From assembly GCA_002869305.1 (NCBI GenBank), contig PKTC01000240.1, forward strand, positions 1 through 7,152: DNA of 7,152 bases, in the 5' to 3' direction. Numbering within the stretch: position 1 is the stretch's first letter; each line of letters opens with the position of its first letter. The notes under the pieces were generated by a model. It was given only the letters and a program-made list of their open reading frames with translations. It was not told the DNA's origin and made no database searches. Shown piece by piece: positions 1-5,576 of the stretch. The translations under genes and the position numbers were made by a program. Source of the stretch: Marinilabiliales bacterium. GTDB lineage: Bacteria > Bacteroidota > Bacteroidia > Bacteroidales > UBA12077.

Positions 1-2470
1 CAGGAAATGGAATATTCTTATTTTCATTAATAAGTTCTTTTTCCTTTTCCTTTCTTATTTCTTCTAATGTTTTAAAGTCCTTTCCAATATAATATGTAAA
101 TACTGCTCCGAAAGGCGGGTTTGGCGCCGTATACAACTGAGCTCCAAAGGAACCTTTTTCATCGCTTAGTGGTGTGCGCTGAATATACCACCAGGCTTTA
201 CGTGTAGGGAATAAAGTTGCTTCTTCTTTGAGTTGCTCTTCTGAAACTTCTCTAAGTGCCGTATAATCGTCCAAAATATAAAAGCTGCGTCCAAAAGATG
301 CTCCAATTAAATCGCTTTCTCTTCTTTGAATTGCCAGATCACGGAAAGAGATAGTAGGAACCCCTCCAGAAAATTTAATCCATTTTGCCCCACCATTTAT
401 TGTAAAATAAATTCCAAACTCCGAGGCTAAAAACATCAATTGTGGCTTTTCATGATCTTGAACAATTCGCCATAACAAGGTTCTATCAGGTATGTTTCCT
501 TTGATAGATTTCCAGGATCTTCCTTTATCTGTGCTTTTATATAAATAAGGGCTTAAGTCGCCAAATTTGTGATTGTCAAGTACAATATAAACCGTATTTG
601 CATCAAACAAATCTGCTTTAATATCATTTACAAATGCAGTTGCAGGTACATCCGGTAATTTGTTAATCTCAATTTTTCTCCAATTTGCACCTCCATCTTC
701 TGTTACCTGAATCATACCATCATCCGTTCCAGCATATATTAAACCTTCCTGCACAGGCGATTCAGCTAGTGAAGTAATTGTATTGTAATTAGACATTGCG
801 CTTAAATCCCATGGAGAATCGTAACTCCACTGCTTTCCCATAATGGGTAATTCTATTCTTTCCTGATTTTTGGTTAAATCACCCGAAATTGCTGTCCAAC
901 TATCACCACGATCATCAGATTTCCATACTCTTTGTGATGCAAAGTATATTCTGGTAGTTTTGTGTGGACTTACTAAGATAGGTGCATCCCAGTTGAATCG
1001 CTCATAAACCTCTCCTTCTTCGGGTTGTGGTTGTATATATACAATTTCTCCTGTTGTTCTATCTGCTCGCACCAAGTTTCCTTGCTGCCATTCCGCATAT
1101 ACAATATCAGGATTTCCCGGTTCTGTAGCTGGTTGATGACCATCAGCGAAAAGCACAATTTCCCAATCTGAATTTCTTATTCCACTAACATTATCCGTTC
1201 TAGATGGTCCACCTTGTGTACTATTATCTTGTGTGCCTCCATAAATATTATAAAATGGCACAGCATCATCAACAGCTACCTTATAAAATTGTGTTATGGG
1301 CAAATTTGGTACGTACCTGCAATTTTCTGTTAAGTCAAATGATTCATAAATTCCACCATCTGTGCCAACCAAAAGATAATTTGGATCGTCTTTTCTAAAC
1401 GCTAAAGAGTGATTATCTGAATGTTTAAATTTTTCTTTCATTCGTTGAAAAGTTTTTCCTCCATCTTCAGATACCTGAACTCTAACATCCATTAGATAAA
1501 TCTTATCAAATTGATGTGGACATGCGTATAGCTCTTGGTAATAGTGTGGTCCTGTAGCTCCGGATACAGCATCGGATTGTTTAGTCCACAATGCTCCACG
1601 ATCAACTGATTTATACACTCCGCCAGTTCTACGATCTAGTTCTATTGCAGCATACAATACATCTGGTTTTTGCGGAGAAATGGCTAAGCCAATTTTACCC
1701 ATATTAGAAGTAGGCAATCCTTTTAAAAGCTTTTCCCAATTTACGCCTCCGTCTTCGGATTTGTATATTGCAGTTCCGGGTCCACCACCCATATAAGCAG
1801 CCACATTTCTGTGTCTTTGCCATGTAGCAGCATATAATCGATCAGGATTTCTTGGATCAATTACTATATCGGTAACTCCTGTCCATTCATTATCGCCTAG
1901 AGTTTTTTTCCATGTTTTACCTCCGTTAGAAGTTTTATAGAGTCCCCGTTCACCACCGTTCGTCCATAAAGGTCCCTGAGCAGCAACCCATAAAACATCC
2001 GAATTTTCGGGATGTATAATGATTTTTGAAATATGCTGAGATTCTTTCAATCCCATATTTTCCCAACTGGCACCTGCATCTTTACTTAAATAGATTCCAT
2101 CGCCATATCCTACATGTCGACCTCCAATATTTTCACCTGTACCAACCCATACTATATTTGGATTATTTTTATCAATAGTAACACATCCAATTGAATAAGT
2201 GGATTGATTATCAAACACTGGAGTCCATGTTGTGCCTGAATTTTCAGTTTTCCATACACCTCCCGATCCAACAGCCACATACCAGATATTATTATTCCTT
2301 GGGTGAATAGCTATATCAGCTATTCTACCCGACATAAAAGCAGGTCCAATGTTTCTAAATTCAAATCCAATGAAGTTAGAATCAGAAAAAAGATCTTGTT
2401 CGTCCTTTTCTTGTGCTTTTGTAACAAAAAAGCACAGAAATACTAAAATAACCAGGGTTAGTCTTTTCAT
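1..2470 (-). CDS. Secreted BNR/VPS10-like beta-propeller protein, C-terminus outside window
   Basis: The frame is open from an ATG at 2470 to the window edge: 823 complete codons, no internal stop. Residues 1-20 form a type I signal peptide (basic start, hydrophobic core, probable cleavage after TKA), so the product is exported. Ten Asp-box motifs of the form S/T-x-D/N-x-G-x-x-W/F begin near residues 75, 129, 180, 238, 288, 334, 518, 590, 646 and 690; the first six are about 50 residues apart, as expected for consecutive propeller blades. The gap between 334 and 518 contains the GGTQDNS segment near 411 and probably blades lacking the motif. This matches the VPS10/sortilin-like WD40/YVTN/BNR family that is frequent in Bacteroidota and often auto-labelled glycosyl hydrolase. 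Members usually exceed 1000 residues, so roughly 200 or more are missing here. Any C-terminal secretion (T9SS) domain would be in that missing part. The substrate is unknown; Asp boxes are structural and do not prove sialidase or other enzyme activity. Confidence 0.9.
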   Translation of the reverse strand, partial: MKRLTLVILVFLCFFVTKAQEKDEQDLFSDSNFIGFEFRNIGPAFMSGRIADIAIHPRNNNIWYVAVGSGGVWKTENSGTTWTPVFDNQSTYSIGCVTIDKNNPNIVWVGTGENIGGRHVGYGDGIYLSKDAGASWENMGLKESQHISKIIIHPENSDVLWVAAQGPLWTNGGERGLYKTSNGGKTWKKTLGDNEWTGVTDIVIDPRNPDRLYAATWQRHRNVAAYMGGGPGTAIYKSEDGGVNWEKLLKGLPTSNMGKIGLAISPQKPDVLYAAIELDRRTGGVYKSVDRGALWTKQSDAVSGATGPHYYQELYACPHQFDKIYLMDVRVQVSEDGGKTFQRMKEKFKHSDNHSLAFRKDDPNYLLVGTDGGIYESFDLTENCRYVPNLPITQFYKVAVDDAVPFYNIYGGTQDNSTQGGPSRTDNVSGIRNSDWEIVLFADGHQPATEPGNPDIVYAEWQQGNLVRADRTTGEIVYIQPQPEEGEVYERFNWDAPILVSPHKTTRIYFASQRVWKSDDRGDSWTAISGDLTKNQERIELPIMGKQWSYDSPWDLSAMSNYNTITSLAESPVQEGLIYAGTDDGMIQVTEDGGANWRKIEINKLPDVPATAFVNDIKADLFDANTVYIVLDNHKFGDLSPYLYKSTDKGRSWKSIKGNIPDRTLLWRIVQDHEKPQLMFLASEFGIYFTINGGAKWIKFSGGVPTISFRDLAIQRRESDLIGASFGRSFYILDDYTALREVSEEQLKEEATLFPTRKAWWYIQRTPLSDEKGSFGAQLYTAPNPPFGAVFTYYIGKDFKTLEEIRKEKEKELINENKNIPFP

Positions 2471-2563
2471 ATTGAAGTAATTTAGTTATGTAGTAAGTAT
2501 ATTAATTTTATTCTTTAATAATCTTATGACCTTAAGGACTGTTAAAAGTTTAATATACAAAAA

Positions 2564-2577
2564 TTGTTGAGAACAAT
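2564..2577 (-). terminator. Possible weak intrinsic terminator after the MATE gene
   Basis: On the minus strand a perfect 6-bp inverted repeat (ATTGTT, loop CTC, AACAAT; the outermost pair is at the edge of the marked span, about 2563-2577) runs straight into a run of five T residues. It lies about 35 bp past the MATE stop codon and about 95 bp before the propeller-gene start. The stem is short and AT-rich, so it would be a weak terminator. If it works, the two minus-strand genes are separate transcription units. Confidence 0.3.
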
Positions 2578-2611
2578 AAAGTTAGGTAAGCACTAAACAA
2601 TGAAATGCACT

Positions 2612-3958
2612 TTAAATCCTTTTATGCTGCAAGTTCCCAAATCGTAAATAAAAATAGGATAAAGAACCGATAAGGGTACCATAGAATATTTCTACGGTCC
2701 ATACATATTCAATTTTGGCATTATTTAAATTTGTAAGAACATATGCCAGAGCAATATAAAAAACAATTATAGCGGTCTCAATTAAAAAAGAGATTTTTGT
2801 CATTCCTGTTCCCGAAACACCACTAAATAAAATGAATCCTGTGGTTAAAAAAATTGCTGCTATACTAATTACCCTTAGTGAAGGAAGTGATTCTTGAATC
2901 AAGGTTGTATTATTTGTATAAATCGATAATACTTTTTCTGGAATTATTAAATTAATTGTTATCAAACAAATTACGCAAGCAATTCCAAGCTTTAATACTT
3001 TAAAAACAATTGAAATTACTTCATCCGTTCGTTCCCGTCCAATTGCATAACTAACTAAAGTATTGGTTGCAGAATTAAATCCCCAAATAGGTATGAGCAT
3101 AACCACAAAAATGCTTCTAACAATATTTGATACTGCCAGGGGACGTTCTCCCATCTTCTCAACAAACAAGAAAAAGAAAAACCAGCCCGCTAAGGATAAG
3201 AAATTTTGCATCATCATTGGAAAAGAAACCGTTATAATTCTTTTTAATAATTTATAACTGAATTTTCTAAAATTAAACAAGCCATAATATTTCAGGTCAA
3301 CAAATTTAATAGTATACACAATAAAAAAAGCGCAAGCCGCAATTTCTGCAACAACAGAAGCTATAGCTGCACCGGCTATTCCATATTCGTTAAATCCAAA
3401 ATTTCCAAATATTAATGCATAATCAAGAAATACGTTGGTGAGAGCCATGAAAATTGTAGTCCAGGTAATAACTTTTGTGCGAGCAATTCCAATATAAAAT
3501 GCCCTAAAACCAAAATTTATACATGCAAAAAATAAACCCCAAATCCTGTATGATAGATATTCATTCGTAGCAATTCTTACCTCTTCTGATTCTAAAACAT
3601 TTTCGAAGATAAAAGGCATGAATGCCCTCATTAAAAATATAAGCACAATTGAAAGTACTATTAAAAAATAGTGAGAATGTTCTATGGTCTCACCAATCTC
3701 ATTCTGTCTGTTTTCTCCAAACCGTCGAGCAACAATTATTTGTGTGCCAATAGAAAATCCAAATCCCAACATGATTAAGGTAATATAAAAAACACCGCCA
3801 ATTGCAGCCGCACCTAACTCAATTTCTCCTACTCTTCCTAAGAAAGCAGTATCTGTTACAGATATTATATTCTGTACAATACTACCGAGAATGATTGGGT
3901 AGGCTATTTTCCAAATTTCTTTATATGTAACCGAAGTCTTAATCATTTCTTTTATCAT
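2612..3958 (-). CDS. MATE family efflux transporter (NorM/DinF-like)
   Basis: This complete 448-residue inner-membrane protein has the usual length and 12-helix pattern of the MATE superfamily, whose members export cationic drugs or metabolites in exchange for sodium ions or protons. The N-terminal half begins with the typical first-helix region (AYPIILGS near 19) and the family signature DTAFLGRVGE at 36-45, followed by a small-residue-rich helix and GTQIIVARRFGE near 71-82. The segment NVFLDYALIFG at 175-185 and the glycine/alanine-rich GIAGAAIAS at 193-201 are also characteristic. The second half repeats the fold from about residue 240 (FPMMMQN near 246-252, then NTLVSYAIGRER at 299-310). 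The long start at 3958 is given; a second in-frame ATG at 3946 (residue 5) is equally possible because a promoter-like -7 box lies only 8 bp before 3958. The gene stands alone on its strand, divergent from the lipoprotein operon. The substrate cannot be inferred. Confidence 0.95.
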   Translation of the reverse strand: MIKEMIKTSVTYKEIWKIAYPIILGSIVQNIISVTDTAFLGRVGEIELGAAAIGGVFYITLIMLGFGFSIGTQIIVARRFGENRQNEIGETIEHSHYFLIVLSIVLIFLMRAFMPFIFENVLESEEVRIATNEYLSYRIWGLFFACINFGFRAFYIGIARTKVITWTTIFMALTNVFLDYALIFGNFGFNEYGIAGAAIASVVAEIAACAFFIVYTIKFVDLKYYGLFNFRKFSYKLLKRIITVSFPMMMQNFLSLAGWFFFFLFVEKMGERPLAVSNIVRSIFVVMLIPIWGFNSATNTLVSYAIGRERTDEVISIVFKVLKLGIACVICLITINLIIPEKVLSIYTNNTTLIQESLPSLRVISIAAIFLTTGFILFSGVSGTGMTKISFLIETAIIVFYIALAYVLTNLNNAKIEYVWTVEIFYGTLIGSLSYFYLRFGNLQHKRI

Positions 3959-3966
3959 TGAACTTG

Positions 3967-3974
3967 CAAAAATA
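3967..3974 (-). promoter_or_regulatory. Candidate -7 box for the MATE gene
   Basis: The minus strand reads TATTTTTG, an exact match to the Bacteroidota -7 consensus TAnnTTTG. No TTG is present at the expected -33 spacing, so support is partial. Only 8 bp separate it from the ATG at 3958. Use of this box would give an almost leaderless message for that start, or a leader of roughly 14 nt for the alternative ATG at 3946. Confidence 0.35.
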
Positions 3975-4122
3975 AATTAATTCCAGGTACATATTATTGA
4001 CTAATGACAATTTCTATTTAGAAAATTAAACCAGTGATCAGCTCTATTGCATCTTTTATCAATTAAAACGGGAAATTCAACAAAATATAGAGATAATGAC
4101 AAAAGCTATACATTAATCTTCG

Positions 4123-4130
4123 TATATTTG
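4123..4130 (+). promoter_or_regulatory. Candidate -7 box for the lipoprotein/exported protein/ABC operon
   Basis: TATATTTG matches the Bacteroidota -7 consensus TAnnTTTG exactly. It would start transcription near 4137 and leave a leader of about 50 nt before the ATG at 4186, a normal arrangement. A -33 TTG at the right spacing is not evident, so the site rests on the -7 element and its position. Confidence 0.45.
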
Positions 4131-4185
4131 ATATTTTGTTAATTTTTACGTTAATTTACTTAACAAGTAAACCCATAATCAACTT

Positions 4186-5091
4186 ATGTTGAATAAATTA
4201 CTAATCATCCAAAGGTTGTTTTTAATTATTTTTGCAAGTTGTATTATTATTTCCTGTTCTTCTAACACAGAAAAACGAAATGAGGAAGATAGACAACCTC
4301 TTAGAGACATTGACACCTCAACGGTTTTATTAAAAATAAATAATACTTTATTCACTTTACCTTCTCCTTACCAGGCCACGTTTTCTATAAAAAATTCGGA
4401 TATCGATTTTAACAGATCACTTCTGAATCCACCCGATAATGTCTCAAATTATACTACTAATTTCAAGCAAGCAATTAATTTAGGGATTTATGGAACAGAC
4501 CTTGGTTATTTAAATATTTATGATCAAATTCCTGATGTGATTTCTTATTTTACTGTAATTAAAAAGCTTAGCCAGGAACTTGGAATTCATAATGCATTGC
4601 AAGTAGATATCATTGATAAAATTGAGGATAACATTGATGATCAGGATTCATTATTGTTTTACTTAACAAGCACGTATAGGCAATTTGATTCTTATCTAAA
4701 ATCTAATAATAGAAAAGACATAGGAGTGTTAATTATTACCGGAGGATGGATTGAAAGCATTTATATCTTATCTCATAATGCAGTGAATACCAAAAATCGA
4801 AAATTAATAAACAGACTTGGAGAGCAAAAACATCCGTTAGATAATTTAATAGAAATTTTGTCGCCGTTTTATTATCAGTCGATAGAATTCTCAACGCTTA
4901 TTGATGAGTTAGTTGACCTTGCATATGAATTTGATGGAATTATATACAGCTATTCTTATACGGCTTCAGAAGTACAAGAAGACAAAAAGCACACGTTGGT
5001 GCAAAGCAAAACAAATGTGATAATTTCTGAATATCATCTAAAAACCATAGCTAATAAAATTTCATCTATTAGAAACAATATTATATACTAA
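4186..5091 (+). CDS. Putative lipoprotein of unknown function, first gene of ABC operon
   Basis: This 301-residue protein begins with a lipoprotein signal sequence: basic start, hydrophobic stretch to about residue 23, then Cys24 in IIISC followed by a polar, charged linker (SSNTEKRNEED). Cys24 is the likely lipidated residue; Cys19 sits inside the hydrophobic core and is less likely. There are no other cysteines. The mature part appears mostly helical from about residue 90 on, with recognisable blocks LGIYGTDLGY (99-108), TGGWIE (185-190) and RLGEQK (210-215). From memory, similar uncharacterised Bacteroidota lipoproteins share the LG-YG-DL-Y and GGWIE blocks; this was not searched here. No enzymatic motif or named domain is recognised. 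The stop is 10 bp before the next gene, which encodes another exported protein, and a large ABC protein follows, so the three are probably co-transcribed. A periplasm-facing or outer-membrane partner of the ABC protein is an inference from context. Confidence 0.85.
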   Translation: MLNKLLIIQRLFLIIFASCIIISCSSNTEKRNEEDRQPLRDIDTSTVLLKINNTLFTLPSPYQATFSIKNSDIDFNRSLLNPPDNVSNYTTNFKQAINLGIYGTDLGYLNIYDQIPDVISYFTVIKKLSQELGIHNALQVDIIDKIEDNIDDQDSLLFYLTSTYRQFDSYLKSNNRKDIGVLIITGGWIESIYILSHNAVNTKNRKLINRLGEQKHPLDNLIEILSPFYYQSIEFSTLIDELVDLAYEFDGIIYSYSYTASEVQEDKKHTLVQSKTNVIISEYHLKTIANKISSIRNNIIY

Positions 5092-5101
5092 GTCACTCTT
5101 T

Positions 5102-5527
5102 ATGAAATTATTAAACCTCAAGCATATTCTAATTCTTATCTTTACTATTTTAGTAAACATTTCATCATTTGGGCAGGATAACTCACTTAAAAATTGCGCA
5201 GATTTTCTTAGCTCGGGGTTTGTTTCGGATGGACAGGAATATCTCACTAAATTAGACGAAAACAATATCGCGAAATTTTACACTACATTTTATGGTGGTA
5301 GTCAGTACAGGGTAATTGCTTGTTCAGATATCGAAACCAATCCTTTAATATTAACTGTTTATGATACTGAAAAGAATTTATTATTTTGCAATAAAGATCA
5401 TAACTACATAAATTATTGGAATTTTACTTTTACATCAACAATTGATTGCATTATTGAGATTGAATTTGATGTTGAAAATCAACTAAAAGATGAAGTGATG
5501 TTGTTAATTGGTTTTAAAGAAAAATAA
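5102..5527 (+). CDS. Small exported protein of unknown function with four cysteines
   Basis: This 141-residue product has a clear type I signal peptide (residues 1-25, probable cleavage near SFGQ/D) and no lipobox, so it should be periplasmic or secreted. The mature part of about 116 residues alternates hydrophobic and polar residues in short stretches, suggesting a compact beta-sandwich; the layout is reminiscent of pre-peptidase C-terminal-like domains, but this is only a fold-level impression. Distinct blocks are FYGGSQYRVIAC (63-74), LLFCNKD (93-99) and YWNFTFTSTIDC (105-116). The four cysteines are at 32, 74, 96 and 116, an even number that could form two disulfides in the periplasm. No catalytic motif is visible. 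The gene starts 10 bp after the lipoprotein stop and ends 49 bp before the ABC gene. No strong ribosome binding site is seen, as is usual in this phylum. Confidence 0.83.
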   Translation: MKLLNLKHILILIFTILVNISSFGQDNSLKNCADFLSSGFVSDGQEYLTKLDENNIAKFYTTFYGGSQYRVIACSDIETNPLILTVYDTEKNLLFCNKDHNYINYWNFTFTSTIDCIIEIEFDVENQLKDEVMLLIGFKEK

Positions 5528-5538
5528 TCGTATTTTCG
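5508..5538 (+). promoter_or_regulatory. Possible internal promoter before the ABC gene
   Basis: A TTG at 5508-5510 is followed after 20 bp by TATTTTCG at 5531-5538, which matches TAnnTTTG at all but one fixed position. The spacing fits Bacteroidota -33/-7 promoters, and a start near 5545 would leave a leader of about 30 nt. It could let the ABC gene be transcribed apart from the two exported-protein genes. In such AT-rich DNA a chance match is quite possible. Confidence 0.2.
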
Positions 5539-5576
5539 TGTATATCAGTTTATCCGTTCGTTACAAATAGAATCCC

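Noticed and set aside
973..1158. Short open frame on the minus strand inside the propeller gene
   Set aside because: It lies wholly within the long propeller frame in another phase, and that frame is open and rich in family motifs across this stretch.
1204..1398. Short plus-strand open frame opposite the propeller gene
   Set aside because: It is antisense to the well-supported propeller frame; its product shows no recognisable motif.
690..1468. Repeated 11-bp stretch (CCTCCATCTTC at 690 and 1458) and similar segments in the propeller gene
   Set aside because: These encode the repeated Asp-box motif (EDGG) and are explained by protein repeats, not by a DNA-level element.
1..2470. Sialidase reading of the Asp-box protein
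   Set aside because: Asp boxes are structural and the catalytic arginine triad and FRIP-type motif of sialidases were not recognised; the overall pattern fits the VPS10/BNR family better.
3063..3257. Short plus-strand open frame opposite the MATE gene
   Set aside because: It is antisense to a complete MATE gene with good family motifs and has no features of its own.
4240..4242. Cys19 as the lipidated residue of the lipoprotein
   Set aside because: It is followed by more hydrophobic residues (IIIS), while Cys24 is followed directly by a polar linker, as expected for a mature lipoprotein N-terminus.
5062..5265. Minus-strand open frame spanning the end of the lipoprotein gene and the start of the exported-protein gene
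   Set aside because: It overlaps two supported genes on the other strand, including a clear signal peptide; treated as a shadow.
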